Part shown: piece after piece, positions 41,351 to 51,179 of the stretch | Position numbering within the stretch: the stretch's first letter is position 1 | Layout: every line of letters starts with the position of its first letter | NCBI GenBank assembly: GCA_024639405.1 | Contig: JAHEIL010000047.1 | Location: 21,168 to 85,167, forward strand | Reading direction: 5' to 3' | Origin: Crocinitomicaceae bacterium | GTDB lineage: Bacteria; Bacteroidota; Bacteroidia; Flavobacteriales_D; Crocinitomicaceae | Length of the DNA: 64,000 bases | Program-made: the position numbers and the translations under genes | Notes under the pieces: generated by a model | Database searches by the model: none | Seen by the model: only the letters and a program-made list of their open reading frames with translations | What the model was told of the DNA's origin: nothing

Positions 41351-42967
41351 ATGAACATATTTGGAAAAAACGGCAAAAATGCTGATCTAAATGAGTCAAT
41401 TGGATTAAACCATCTTGGAAATCAATTTTGGAACTTATCTCCTGCTGAATTAGTAGAAGACACTATCTTAAATGGTCAAGGAGTATTAACAAATACAGGT
41501 GCTTTGGCAATAGAAACTGGTGAATTTACTGGTCGCTCTCCAAAGGATAGATTTGTTGTTTGTGATGAAAAAACTGAAAATTCTGTTTGGTGGGGTGATG
41601 TAAATATTAAATTTTCACCTGAAAAATTTGATGCTTTGTACAACCGTATGAAAGCCTACATGAATGGAAAAGATGTTTATGTGCGAGATGCTTTTGCTTG
41701 TGCAGATGCTGATTTCAAATTAAACATTCGCGTCGTAACTGAATTTTCTTGGTCTAACATGTTTGCTTATAACATGTTTTTACGACCATCTGAAGACGAA
41801 ATTGCTTCATTTTTACCTGAATGGCACATCGTTTGTGCTCCTGGATTCATGGCTGATCCTGCTATTGATGGGACACGTCAACATAATTTCGCTATTTTAA
41901 ATTTCACTAAGAAAATGATTTTGATTGGTGGAACAGGTTACACTGGTGAAATAAAAAAAGGTATTTTCTCGGTATTAAATTACATTTTACCACATGAGAA
42001 AAATGTATTATCGATGCATTGTTCTGCTAATATTGGAAATGAAGAACATGATACAGCTGTTTTCTTTGGTCTTTCTGGAACTGGAAAAACGACGTTATCT
42101 TCTGACGAAAACAGACGATTAATTGGTGATGATGAACACGGATGGGCAGACAAAACTGTTTTCAATTTTGAAGGAGGTTGTTATGCAAAAACAATTGATT
42201 TATCACGTGATAAAGAACCTCAAATTTACGATGCTATAAAATTTGGAGCAATATTAGAAAACATTGGCTTTAAAGGTGAATCTTCTGTGCCTGATTATGC
42301 AGATGGTTCAATCACTGAAAACACGCGCGTTTCTTACCCTATTAATTACATCGACAACATTGCAGAGCCTTCAATTGGAAGTGCTCCTAAAAACATTTTC
42401 TTTTTAACTGCTGATGCATTTGGTGTAATTCCTCCAATTTCTCGCTTAACAAAAGAACAAGCAATGTACCATTTCATGTCAGGCTATACGGCTAAAGTTG
42501 CTGGTACAGAAGTTGGAATTACAGAGCCAACAACAACTTTTTCAGCATGTTTTGGCGCAGCGTTCCTTCCTCTTCACCCTGCTAAATATGCAAAATTATT
42601 GGGTGAAAAATTAGACGGAACAGATATTAAAGTTTGGTTAATCAATACTGGTTGGACTGGTGGTTCTTATGGTGTTGGTTCTCGAATGAAATTATCTTAC
42701 ACAAGAGCAATGATTACTGCTGCTTTAACTGGTAAATTAGACAATGTTACATATGAAACTTTGCCAGTATTTGATTTAGCTATGCCAACAACGTGTGAAG
42801 GTGTTCCATCTGAAATTTTGAATCCTAGAGCAACTTGGGCTGATAAAAATGCTTACGATACTACAGCAAGTAACTTAGCTGAGAAATTTGTGAAAAACTT
42901 TGAGAAATTTGCTGCAGAAACAGATGCCTCAATTCTTGCAGCAGCCCCTAAAGCACTAGTTAAATAA
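41351..42967 (+). CDS. pckA: Phosphoenolpyruvate carboxykinase (ATP)
   Basis: 538 residues, the usual length. It converts oxaloacetate and ATP to phosphoenolpyruvate, the entry to gluconeogenesis. The early substrate motif is TGEFTGRSPKDRFVV (Arg binds oxaloacetate). MHCSANIG contains a metal ligand region. The P-loop is FFGLSGTGKTTLSSD, followed by LIGDDEHGW with the second metal aspartates. ENTRVSYPI and INTGWTGGSYGVGSRMKL complete the ATP-type family signature. It is monocistronic, between its own promoter and a strong terminator. Confidence 0.97.
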   Translation: MNIFGKNGKNADLNESIGLNHLGNQFWNLSPAELVEDTILNGQGVLTNTGALAIETGEFTGRSPKDRFVVCDEKTENSVWWGDVNIKFSPEKFDALYNRMKAYMNGKDVYVRDAFACADADFKLNIRVVTEFSWSNMFAYNMFLRPSEDEIASFLPEWHIVCAPGFMADPAIDGTRQHNFAILNFTKKMILIGGTGYTGEIKKGIFSVLNYILPHEKNVLSMHCSANIGNEEHDTAVFFGLSGTGKTTLSSDENRRLIGDDEHGWADKTVFNFEGGCYAKTIDLSRDKEPQIYDAIKFGAILENIGFKGESSVPDYADGSITENTRVSYPINYIDNIAEPSIGSAPKNIFFLTADAFGVIPPISRLTKEQAMYHFMSGYTAKVAGTEVGITEPTTTFSACFGAAFLPLHPAKYAKLLGEKLDGTDIKVWLINTGWTGGSYGVGSRMKLSYTRAMITAALTGKLDNVTYETLPVFDLAMPTTCEGVPSEILNPRATWADKNAYDTTASNLAEKFVKNFEKFAAETDASILAAAPKALVK

Positions 42968-42985
42968 ATTCTATATTGTATAAAT

Positions 42986-43012
42986 AAAAAAGCGCTCAGT
43001 GAGCGCTTTTTT
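42986..43012. terminator. Strong bidirectional terminator after pckA
   Basis: AAAAAGCGCTC and GAGCGCTTTTT form an 11-bp perfect stem around AGT. A T-run follows on the plus strand and there is an A-rich mirror for the minus strand, so it serves pckA and the convergent DUF5686 gene. Confidence 0.92.
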
Positions 43013-43037
43013 TTATCTATAATATTTCAATAAATTA

Positions 43038-45521
43038 CTACAGGAATAAATCAAATCTTGCACGTACTGTAAACGATGGGATTTTTTGCCCTTCTGGCAA
43101 ATGAGTAAATCGAGCAAATAAATCAAGACGCATGACTTGAAAAATGTTTTCTACACCAATAGATGCTTCAACAAATGGAACATCTCCAAATTTACGCGTA
43201 TTTTCAGGTAATTGAAATACATTTCGGTTATCTTTACTGATAGTTCCGTACAATACTTTTGCTGTAGTAACTAAACGTAATTCTGCATCTTGATTCCATT
43301 TAAAACGATTTAAAAAAGAACCTCCCCAATGCTGTTCTACTTCAGCAGAAACATATCTGTCAGATATAAATTCAAAAAAGTCCATTGTATTAAAAGAAGA
43401 TCTAACTAAATACAACGATTGATTTCCTTCATGTACTTCTAAAATAGGGAAAGGAACTTTTCCAACAATAAAACCTGCATTTACTCGGTAAATTATTCGA
43501 CCTAAACGACCTAAATTTCTACGATGTTCATAACCGAACTTCAATTTTAGATAATCATATTCACTTCCCAAAATTCCTTTTGTTGCCATTGTTGCTTCAG
43601 CTGAAATTATTGGGAATTTTGATCCAGTTGAAAAACGCTCAAATTGTCCGTTAATAAATTCCTCATTCTTAGCCCATCGGTATTTCAACGTTAATTCGGT
43701 TGTTGTTAGCCTTTTTAATTCATCGGGCTTTAAAACAGGATTTAAGGAATCTTGGTAAAATTCTTTAAATTTAGTTTTTCCCTCTGGTTTGTAATTCGTA
43801 TGAGATAAAACAACAGAAAACATTGCGTTTTTATAAATATCCCGATCAAATTGTACTTTTTGAGAATGGACAAATAATAACTTATCAGGTCTTTTTGTTT
43901 GAAACAACGTATTTAAAGAACCTCCCAAACGTTGAGATGTAAATGACTGACCCATTGCAAACAGATCATAATATTCTTCAAAACTTAAAACAGTTCTCTG
44001 ATCTGAAGGAATCATATACTTTAATGTTCCTTTATATTTAAAACGATCATCTTTTATTCCATAATATGTTCTAGAAGTTAATTGTATTTGTTTAGAAAAA
44101 TTAGCATTTGTTTTAAAAGACAATCCAAGACGAGGTCCTTCAACATAAGAAGCCGAAAAAGCATCGTATAAATCTCCAAAATCTATTTTGCCTAAACTAA
44201 TGTGACCAGTTCCAAATAGATAAGAGTAAAAACGAACCTTTTTATACAATTTTGTTCTGCTGAATGAATCCAATTGAGCATAAACTTTTTGACTTTCAAT
44301 TCCTAAATAATTTTCTCTTAGTTGTTGCCAATATTGTTCCGATCTATTTTTAGCAACTTCACTTATTAAGGTGTTTTTAGTAGCTTTTAAAACATATGCT
44401 GGCGTTGGAACACTAAAAACATAACCTTTTTTATACGATTGTTTTTTCAAAACCAATTTGTTTTTATTACCGCCTTCCGTTAATTGAAGTACTAAATCTA
44501 AATTTTCTTTGTCTAACACCCACTTTGTTCTATTTTCAATTTTAAAATATTGGTGAAAATTTAAATTTTGAACGTAATTAATATTAGCTCCAGTAAATAA
44601 ATCTGCTTTAAATTCAGTTATCGCAAATGTTGAATCTTCAACAATAAAATATCCTTCAAAAGCCATTTCACTGGCTTTCTTAGGTTTATACCTCATTTTG
44701 TATTGTTCTAATCGCCCAACTCTAATTGTATCATCAATATAATATCGGTATGATTCTAAGCCATTATCAGAAAGTGGACTTAATAAACTTGCATTGAACA
44801 AATCATATTTATTTTGATAAATATTGACACTTTTATTGATTGTTGTTAAATATTCGGAAATATCAACCCTGTCAATTCCTTTGGCTGAATAACCATCCAT
44901 TTCTTCAAGTAAAAGTGTAGGAGATTTTTGAATAAAAACTTTGGAGTTTGTTTCAATTACACACAATGGATATTCTTGTCCATCTTGAATTAATTTAGTA
45001 GATTTAATGGTGTCATTTCCTTCTGCTTCTTTTGTTTTAAAAGCAACATTAATGGTAGAATATTGATCGAAACTACAAGTTTCAAATTCATACACAGAAT
45101 TGTTTTTTTTGTTTTTAATAATTTTTCGAAACAAGCGTGTTGATGGTAATTCCTTAGGAGGTAATACTGTTATAGAATTCAATTCTTTTGTCAAAAAAGC
45201 AGGTTGTAGGAATACCACAATATCTTTCACTTTGTTGAAATCAATAAATATCAATGTATCTCTAAATCCTAATGATGAAACCAATAATGTATCTGTTTTA
45301 TGAATTGATTTTATTCTAAAAAATCCATCAACATCTGTTATTACTGCATTTCTATTTCGTTTTAACTGTACCTTAGAAAAAGGTATAATCTCATCTTTCC
45401 CTAATTCTTTTACTTGACCACTTAAACTGTTTTGAGAAAATCCACTCAATGACCAGAAGCACAAAAAGAAACAAAGAAGATAATTGGAAAAATTTTTATT
45501 AATAGAAATGGTTAAAGTCAT
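43038..45521 (-). CDS. DUF5686 outer-membrane protein with CarboxypepD-reg-like domain
   Basis: 827 residues. Signal peptide at 10-29 (NYLLCFFLCFWSLSGFSQ). Residues 31-110 form a carboxypeptidase-regulatory/CNA-B-like Ig fold (LSGQVKELGKDEIIPFSKVQL, DGFFRIKSIHKTDTLLVSSLGFRDT). The rest matches the DUF5686 family: long amphipathic strands ending in a terminal aromatic-type strand (SFTVRARFDLFL), consistent with a beta-barrel in the outer membrane. No TonB plug is seen. The cargo is unknown. The function may be similar to TamA-like or surface-lipid proteins, which is only an inference. Gene order suggests it could be the distal member of the corA cluster (60-nt gap). Confidence 0.85.
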   Translation of the reverse strand: MTLTISINKNFSNYLLCFFLCFWSLSGFSQNSLSGQVKELGKDEIIPFSKVQLKRNRNAVITDVDGFFRIKSIHKTDTLLVSSLGFRDTLIFIDFNKVKDIVVFLQPAFLTKELNSITVLPPKELPSTRLFRKIIKNKKNNSVYEFETCSFDQYSTINVAFKTKEAEGNDTIKSTKLIQDGQEYPLCVIETNSKVFIQKSPTLLLEEMDGYSAKGIDRVDISEYLTTINKSVNIYQNKYDLFNASLLSPLSDNGLESYRYYIDDTIRVGRLEQYKMRYKPKKASEMAFEGYFIVEDSTFAITEFKADLFTGANINYVQNLNFHQYFKIENRTKWVLDKENLDLVLQLTEGGNKNKLVLKKQSYKKGYVFSVPTPAYVLKATKNTLISEVAKNRSEQYWQQLRENYLGIESQKVYAQLDSFSRTKLYKKVRFYSYLFGTGHISLGKIDFGDLYDAFSASYVEGPRLGLSFKTNANFSKQIQLTSRTYYGIKDDRFKYKGTLKYMIPSDQRTVLSFEEYYDLFAMGQSFTSQRLGGSLNTLFQTKRPDKLLFVHSQKVQFDRDIYKNAMFSVVLSHTNYKPEGKTKFKEFYQDSLNPVLKPDELKRLTTTELTLKYRWAKNEEFINGQFERFSTGSKFPIISAEATMATKGILGSEYDYLKLKFGYEHRRNLGRLGRIIYRVNAGFIVGKVPFPILEVHEGNQSLYLVRSSFNTMDFFEFISDRYVSAEVEQHWGGSFLNRFKWNQDAELRLVTTAKVLYGTISKDNRNVFQLPENTRKFGDVPFVEASIGVENIFQVMRLDLFARFTHLPEGQKIPSFTVRARFDLFL

Positions 45522-45581
45522 TATAATAACACGTATAACATTAGTTGAAACAAAAATAATAATTAATTAATAATTTTCTAA

Positions 45582-46592
45582 TTATTTCTTTAACCAGCCA
45601 TTTCTTGAAAAGTAAATTAACAAAGAAATAGCTATCAAAAACATCACACCAATTACAGTGTAATAACCGTATGGATAATCCAATTCTGGCATGTACTTGA
45701 AATTCATTCCATAAACACCAACAATAAAAGTTAAGGGAATAAAAATTGAGCTAACTATCGTCAATATTTTCATAATTTCATTCATACGCTGACCTTGAAC
45801 GGCATAATATAAATTTGCCATACCATCTAAAATCTGCTTATTTGCATCTATCTCTTCTAATACTTCGTTGCAATTTTCTTTTAATTCGCTAAAATGATGT
45901 CTATTTGTTGGGTCTAAAAATGGATTATCTAATTTATCCAATTGAAAAGTCACATCTTTTAATGGTAAAACAATTTTTCTAAGCTCTATTAATTTTCTTT
46001 TTTCTAATTCAATAGATTGTAAAACTTCATTATTACTAGCATGTTTGATTTTATGCTCTAACTGTTCAATGGATAACGTACTACTTTCTAATACCTCAAA
46101 ATAATTATCCAAAATTGCATCCAACATTCTAAACAATAAAAAATCGGCGCCTTTTGTTCTTATTTTACCTCTTTTTTTCTCAATTCTGTCGCGCACATCA
46201 GCAAAATGCATTGAACTTTTCTCTTGAAAAGAAACTAAATAATTGGTACCTAAAACAAAACTAATCTGCTCCTGCAATAATTGAGATGAATCAGATTGAA
46301 TAGGCAATGCAGAGCGAATTGAGAAAAACATATAGTGCTGATATTCCTCTAGTTTTGGCCTTCTTTTTTCGGTAAAAATATCTTCAACTGTTAAGGGATC
46401 AATCGCTAAATTTTGACACAACTTTTTAATTGATTCATGATCATTTAAACCATGAAAATTTAACCAAGACACATAATTATGATCTAATTCATCTAAATGA
46501 AATTCTTGCGCAAAACGAGCAGCTGTATCTGTAGTAGCTAAAAAGAAATCATTTTGATATTTGTATAATTGACACGATTGATTATTATCCAT
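45582..46592 (-). CDS. corA: Magnesium/cobalt transporter CorA
   Basis: 336 residues. A pentameric Mg2+/Co2+ channel of the inner membrane. The large N-terminal cytoplasmic alpha/beta domain is followed by the long helix (EQLEHKIKHASNNEVLQSI). Two C-terminal helices follow at about 275-297 and 305-326. The selectivity motif YGMNF lies at the end of the first, within FIVGVYGMNFKYMPE. The C-terminus ends basic (FSRNGWLKK). It lies 15 nt after the M42 peptidase gene. Confidence 0.95.
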   Translation of the reverse strand: MDNNQSCQLYKYQNDFFLATTDTAARFAQEFHLDELDHNYVSWLNFHGLNDHESIKKLCQNLAIDPLTVEDIFTEKRRPKLEEYQHYMFFSIRSALPIQSDSSQLLQEQISFVLGTNYLVSFQEKSSMHFADVRDRIEKKRGKIRTKGADFLLFRMLDAILDNYFEVLESSTLSIEQLEHKIKHASNNEVLQSIELEKRKLIELRKIVLPLKDVTFQLDKLDNPFLDPTNRHHFSELKENCNEVLEEIDANKQILDGMANLYYAVQGQRMNEIMKILTIVSSIFIPLTFIVGVYGMNFKYMPELDYPYGYYTVIGVMFLIAISLLIYFSRNGWLKK

Positions 46593-46607
46593 TTCAATTC
46601 TTTTTAA

Positions 46608-47531
46608 TTATAAATGTACCATTAAAAAACGATACAATTCAACCATTGCAATGATATCTGATTTATACACTTTTTCATCTGGTGTATGAACATTGTCTTC
46701 AGGCGCACCAATAAAACACCAATCAATTGGTAAATGTGACTTTTGAAGGGCTGTTCCATCACTTCCACCAGCAGACTCAACTTCCAACTGAAATTGAACT
46801 CCTGATTGTTTTGCTAATTTAATTATTTTATTCAAGTATACTTTTCTTGGAATCCAACTATCACGCATTGAAATAGCAACTCCACCTCCATGAATAACAC
46901 CATTTGTAACCCATGTAATATCAGAAATCAAAGCTTGACGCACTTGATAATGATCCAATAAATATTTTGCACAAAAGGAAACTGAATTACCACCGTGCTC
47001 TTCGTAAGTTGAAAATACAATAGCGCCATGTTCTAATGTCTCAGCTACTTTTAGAGCATTCCACATCCCTAATCGATTGTCTAAATAGGGTGACTGTACA
47101 AATGTATCAGTTTCTCTAAAATTTGGTTGAAAGGTTAAGTTGGTTCCACGTTCTATGGTCCGATCATACACATATTGAATCGAACGATCACCAGAATCGT
47201 GTTCAATAATCATTAATTCTGTTTCAATTTCACCGATTGAATCAGATCCTACCAATGCTGTTCCTTCAATAATTCTTGGTCCTCCAATTTTTATCAACTC
47301 TTTTTCATAACCCACTGTAAATCCAATTGAATCCATGTGTGCATAAATAGCAGTTTTCGGTTGACCAAAAATCAATACTACACAATCTTGAAATAAATCA
47401 CCTTCAATAATTGTAGGAATTGACTTCCAGTTTTCTTGCGCTTGCTTTACGTAGTTTATTACAAATTCTTTTATGCGACTTTCATCTCCAGACGCTCCTC
47501 TCAAAGCGGTTAATTCTTTTAATAATTTCAT
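46608..47531 (-). CDS. M42-family metallopeptidase (aminopeptidase-like)
   Basis: 307 residues, a little short for M42 (about 340-360), with the lid domain apparently trimmed. Dinuclear metal-site residues appear in order: AIYAHMDSIGF (His, Asp), SPYLDNRLGMW (bridging Asp), FSTYEEHGGNS (Glu-Glu general base and ligand), ISDITWV (Asp) and DNVHTPDEK (His). It probably cleaves N-terminal residues from peptides in the cytoplasm. Its ATG shares a base with the YigZ stop (TAATG), so it is coupled. Confidence 0.9.
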   Translation of the reverse strand: MKLLKELTALRGASGDESRIKEFVINYVKQAQENWKSIPTIIEGDLFQDCVVLIFGQPKTAIYAHMDSIGFTVGYEKELIKIGGPRIIEGTALVGSDSIGEIETELMIIEHDSGDRSIQYVYDRTIERGTNLTFQPNFRETDTFVQSPYLDNRLGMWNALKVAETLEHGAIVFSTYEEHGGNSVSFCAKYLLDHYQVRQALISDITWVTNGVIHGGGVAISMRDSWIPRKVYLNKIIKLAKQSGVQFQLEVESAGGSDGTALQKSHLPIDWCFIGAPEDNVHTPDEKVYKSDIIAMVELYRFLMVHL

Positions 47532-48145
47532 TATTTAATTCCTTTTGATTGATAGGTTACTGTTGACATTTTATCCAATTCTTCTTTCAATATAATTGAC
47601 AAATTCAACGGAAACAATGCTGTTAATTTACAAACTAATCCAAAATCTTGCTCCTGTTGAACAATCTCTTTTGATTTTAACAAATTCATTACTTGTGGCA
47701 AATCAACATATTCAAAACAAATTTCAACCCAGTCAAAAACTTCAATAGTAATGATTTCTGCTGATTCAATCGCTTCTTTTGCAGCTGTTTTGTATGCTTG
47801 AACCAATCCGCCAACACCTAATTTTGTTCCCCCAAAATAACGAACAACTCCGATTAAAACATTCGTTAATTCATATGATTGAATTTGACCTAAAATTGGA
47901 ATACCTGCAGAGTTATTTGGCTCTCCATCGTCATTCGACCGAACTTGCTTATGATCCAAACCAAAACGATAAGCATAACAAAGATGTCTCGCTTGAAAAT
48001 GATCTTTTCTCCATTGATCTAAATACTTCTTCGCCTCTTCTTCAGAATAACAAGCTACTACATATCCGATAAACTTAGAACCTTTTTCTTTGTATAGTCC
48101 TTCTGATTCTTCTTTTACTGTTTTATACGTAGCAACTAATTCCAT
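47531..48145 (-). CDS. YigZ/IMPACT family protein
   Basis: 204 residues from ATG 48145. The frame opens at 48157, but 48145 overlaps the upstream stop by one base and gives the usual start (ELVATYKTVKEESEG). The N-terminal UPF0029/Impact domain contains GSKFIGYVV, RHLCYAYRFG, NDDGEPNNSAGIPIL and VVRYFGGTKLGVGGL. The C-terminal ~70 residues are the DUF1949-like ferredoxin-type domain. The bacterial family lacks a firmly assigned role. Eukaryotic IMPACT regulates the GCN2 kinase. It is in the middle of a coupled four-gene run. Confidence 0.92.
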   Translation of the reverse strand: MELVATYKTVKEESEGLYKEKGSKFIGYVVACYSEEEAKKYLDQWRKDHFQARHLCYAYRFGLDHKQVRSNDDGEPNNSAGIPILGQIQSYELTNVLIGVVRYFGGTKLGVGGLVQAYKTAAKEAIESAEIITIEVFDWVEICFEYVDLPQVMNLLKSKEIVQQEQDFGLVCKLTALFPLNLSIILKEELDKMSTVTYQSKGIK

Positions 48146-49350
48146 TATCCAACCCACGAATTTGTTAAAAATCGAACAAATAATAACAGCTGAAAAACAC
48201 CATTAATTGCAATTAAACCAATCAACCAATAACGTTGAATTGACTGATTGTGATGTTTTATTATAAAAAGTAGAACCATATAAAGTGTAAGCAATAAAAA
48301 CTTCAATAGCACTTGAATGTGAACATAAGAACCAAAAAGTAGCCAAAATAATAATATACCAATACCAATGAGCATAATTTGTTTAGGCGTTAAGTTGATT
48401 TTATATTCCAACCAATAGTACAAAACAATAAGTACAAATGGTGTTGCAAAAACAAAACGATTTAAACTAAATAAACTACCACCTCTAAAGAGTAAGACCA
48501 ATAATCCTATACCAACAATATACAAGGCTGAAAAAACAAATTCTGGCGACAACGTATATTTCTGTTTTTTCATTTGTTGAATACTTACCAAAAGTAAAAG
48601 ACCTGTTAATACTGCAAATAAAAAAGCAACTCCATCTAATCGAACAATAAAACCACCCGCCCAAGAAGTTAAAGGTAAATGAGGCAATTGCAAGAAATTA
48701 CCCCAGCCTTTTTGAATGGAAAAGTAATTTTCAGCAGAATGGTTGTAGAAATATTGAACAGTTAACACGCTTAAAATTCCAAGCGACACTACTATACTCG
48801 CACTAAAACAATGTTTTATTCTTTCTTTCAAGGAATCCAAGGTCATCCAAAAGGTAATAAACAACGCTGGTGCTAAAACAGTAAAAGAAGGACGTGTAAC
48901 AACACAAAAAAACAAGCCTAAATAAATTAATGAATAGTTTTTTTTCTTTAAGCCAACAAGAATTAAACTTGAAAATAAGAAGAAGAAAGCTTCTGTATAA
49001 GGTAGATAGTAAAAAATGACACTCGGTATTGTTAAAAATAAGAGTATTTGTAGTGTCGTGAAATTGAAAACTTTAGTCAGCCAATAAAAAGAGAATAGAT
49101 AAATTAAACTATTGAATAAGGTAATTCCAAGAATTGAAAATCCAGTAAATTTCCATATGAGCGGAAAAAATGGAAAAAATGCAGTTCTAAAATCTGAATA
49201 ATTACCATTTTTAATCGAGTAATAATGCTGCGCATCCCAATTCAAAAAATGTCCTTCTGAGAGAAATCCAGGAAAAATATAGCTATTCAAGATAAAAACG
49301 AGCGAACTAAAAAAAATGCTGTAAATCCCAATGATTGAAATAGATTTCAT
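48145..49350 (-). CDS. GT-C (PIG-V-like) membrane glycosyltransferase
   Basis: 401 residues with about eleven transmembrane helices. After the first helix lies LNWDAQHYYSIKNGNYSDF, the acidic W-D-x-x-x-Y loop with following FFPFFPLIWK typical of PIG-V-like mannosyltransferases (GT-C fold). The donor would be a polyprenyl-phosphate sugar on the periplasmic face. The acceptor is unknown. The gene starts a coupled run (GT-C, YigZ, M42, corA), and its -7 box overlaps the U-tract of the dnaA terminator. Confidence 0.78.
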   Translation of the reverse strand: MKSISIIGIYSIFFSSLVFILNSYIFPGFLSEGHFLNWDAQHYYSIKNGNYSDFRTAFFPFFPLIWKFTGFSILGITLFNSLIYLFSFYWLTKVFNFTTLQILLFLTIPSVIFYYLPYTEAFFFLFSSLILVGLKKKNYSLIYLGLFFCVVTRPSFTVLAPALFITFWMTLDSLKERIKHCFSASIVVSLGILSVLTVQYFYNHSAENYFSIQKGWGNFLQLPHLPLTSWAGGFIVRLDGVAFLFAVLTGLLLLVSIQQMKKQKYTLSPEFVFSALYIVGIGLLVLLFRGGSLFSLNRFVFATPFVLIVLYYWLEYKINLTPKQIMLIGIGILLFWLLFGSYVHIQVLLKFLLLTLYMVLLFIIKHHNQSIQRYWLIGLIAINGVFQLLLFVRFLTNSWVG

Positions 49351-49363
49351 ACTTGTATTTTAA

Positions 49364-49371
49364 CAAATATA
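49364..49371 (-). promoter_or_regulatory. -7 box TATATTTG of the GT-C/YigZ/M42/corA run
   Basis: Minus-strand exact TAnnTTTG match 13 nt before ATG 49350. It abuts the T-run of the dnaA terminator hairpin, so the end of the dnaA transcript and the start of the next one coincide. Confidence 0.55.
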
Positions 49372-49395
49372 AAAAAAGCCATTCAAAAGAATGGC
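49371..49395 (-). terminator. Terminator of dnaA
   Basis: Minus strand: GCCATTC-TTTT-GAATGGC (7-bp stem, 4-nt loop) followed by seven T. It lies 8 nt after the dnaA stop. Confidence 0.92.
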
Positions 49396-49402
49396 CTTAA
49401 AT

Positions 49403-50833
49403 TTATTGAATCGTTAATTTCTTTTCTAGATCTTCCAAATAAACTCTGAATTGTTTATCTGTTTCTGATAAATTGGTAACTGTTCTACAAGCATGAAGCA
49501 CCGTAGCATGGTCTTTTCCTCCACAATGTGCACCAATATTCGCTAACGATGACTTAGTCATTTTCTTAGAGAAGAACATCGAAATTTGACGCGCTTGAAC
49601 AACCTCTCGTTTACGTGTTTTAGATTTCAACATTTCCATTGGTAAGTCGAAGTAATCACACACCACTTTTTGAATGTATTCAATCGAAACTTCACGAGCT
49701 GTATTTTTAACAAATTTGTCTACCATTTGTTTCGCCAACTCCAGCGTAATTGCTTTTTTGTTTAAGGATGCTTGCGCCAATAAAGTATTCAACGCACCTT
49801 CCATTTCACGAACATTTGTATTGATTGAATACGCTAAGTATTCTACAACATCTTTTGGCAACTCAATACCATTTCCATACATTTTTTTCTCTAAAATCGC
49901 AATTCTAGTTTCTAAATCTGGAGAAGCTAAATCCGCTGACAAGCCCCATTTAAATCGTGACAACAATCGTTGCTCCATTCCTTGCATTTCTACAGGTGGT
50001 TTGTCTGAAGTCAAGATTATTTGTTTCCCATTTTGATGTAAATGGTTGAAAATATGGAAAAATACATCTTGTGTTTTCTCTTTTCCAGAGAAAAATTGTA
50101 CATCATCCAATATTAACACATCAATCATTTGATAGAAATGTATGAAATCATTGGTTGTTCCATTTTTTATAGCATCAATAAATTGATGTGCAAATTTTTC
50201 TGACCCTACATATAAAACAGTTTTGTTCGGGAACTGATTTTTAATAGAAATTCCAATGGCATGAGATAAATGAGTCTTACCTAAACCTACTCCACCATAA
50301 ATCAATAATGGATTAAATGCAGTTCCTCCAGGTTTGTTTGCAACAGCATAGCCCGATGCTCGCGCCAAACGGTTGCAATCACCTTCAATGAAACTTTCAA
50401 AAGTATAAGTTGGATTCAAATTTGATTCAACGTGCACTTTTTTCAAACCAGGAATAATAAATGGATTTCTAATTTGATTTTCATTGATATTCATTGGCAT
50501 TGTAACTGGCGCATTTTTTAATGAACGCTTATTTAATGCAGGTAATTTAACAGTATAAGGTGTTGAATTAGTTGTATTGTTTTCCATTACAATACTATAT
50601 TCCAATGTTCCTTCAGCTCCTAGTTCTTTTTTAACAACTTTCTTCAATAAAGTAATGTAATTTTCTTCCAACCACTCATAAAAAAAATGTGAAGGCACTT
50701 GAATTGTAAGAACATTGTCCTCCAAACGAACCGGAATAATTGGTTCGAACCATGTTTTAAATGCTTGTAAAGAAATATTATCTTTAATAACTTTCACACA
50801 CGCACCCCATACAATCTCATGTCGATTACTCAT
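49403..50833 (-). CDS. dnaA: Chromosomal replication initiator DnaA
   Basis: 476 residues. The N-terminal DnaB/DiaA-interacting domain is at about 1-85, followed by a short linker, then AAA+ with Walker A GGVGLGKTHLSHAI and Walker B VLILDDVQFFSG. LSRFKWGLSADL is the arginine-finger/sensor region. The C-terminal DNA-binding domain carries the signature GGKDHATVLHACRTV. It ends at the usual length. It is single, with its own terminator. The upstream region lacks recognisable DnaA boxes, so the origin may be elsewhere. Confidence 0.97.
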   Translation of the reverse strand: MSNRHEIVWGACVKVIKDNISLQAFKTWFEPIIPVRLEDNVLTIQVPSHFFYEWLEENYITLLKKVVKKELGAEGTLEYSIVMENNTTNSTPYTVKLPALNKRSLKNAPVTMPMNINENQIRNPFIIPGLKKVHVESNLNPTYTFESFIEGDCNRLARASGYAVANKPGGTAFNPLLIYGGVGLGKTHLSHAIGISIKNQFPNKTVLYVGSEKFAHQFIDAIKNGTTNDFIHFYQMIDVLILDDVQFFSGKEKTQDVFFHIFNHLHQNGKQIILTSDKPPVEMQGMEQRLLSRFKWGLSADLASPDLETRIAILEKKMYGNGIELPKDVVEYLAYSINTNVREMEGALNTLLAQASLNKKAITLELAKQMVDKFVKNTAREVSIEYIQKVVCDYFDLPMEMLKSKTRKREVVQARQISMFFSKKMTKSSLANIGAHCGGKDHATVLHACRTVTNLSETDKQFRVYLEDLEKKLTIQ

Positions 50834-51151
50834 TGTTAAAATCTTTTAATATTAGTATAATTTCAAGTTGCCTCGGATTATTTCACAGCGTAGTTTCAAT
50901 GGTCAAATTTTGGAAGTACAAATATTTACATAAAAAAGTTAAAAAAAAAATCATTTTGCTATTGACTTTTTAAAATGTTTTACTTGTTACCTAAGTAATT
51001 CGTTGACAAACATAGTTAATCAACTCAAACAAAAGGATGTAGTGAAAAAAATACAATTCTTTTATTTTCTGTGTTTTTTTTGACCTTGTTAACACTTTTG
51101 TAAATTTAATGAAAAAACTGTGTTAAAAATCATTTCTAATGTGATAATATT
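50834..51151. other. AT-rich region upstream of dnaA
   Basis: About 320 nt divergent between dnaA and the thioesterase gene. It is strongly AT-rich, with an inverted repeat TTACTT-N7-AAGTAA at 50980-50998 and a palindromic TTGTTAACA near 51090. I found no sequence within two changes of the TTATCCACA box and no cluster of them. An origin here is possible but not supported by sequence reading. Confidence 0.5.
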
Positions 51152-51159
51152 TACTTTTG
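51152..51159 (+). promoter_or_regulatory. -7 box TACTTTTG of the thioesterase operon
   Basis: Exact TAnnTTTG match 20 nt before ATG 51180. It lies within the GTG-started extension (51120), which supports the later start. Confidence 0.5.
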
Positions 51160-51179
51160 AAGGTGAAATTGTTGAAAAA

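Noticed and set aside
50834..51151. Replication origin next to dnaA
   Set aside because: AT-rich but no DnaA-box cluster could be read. In Bacteroidetes dnaA need not mark the origin. A GC-skew plot of the chromosome would decide.
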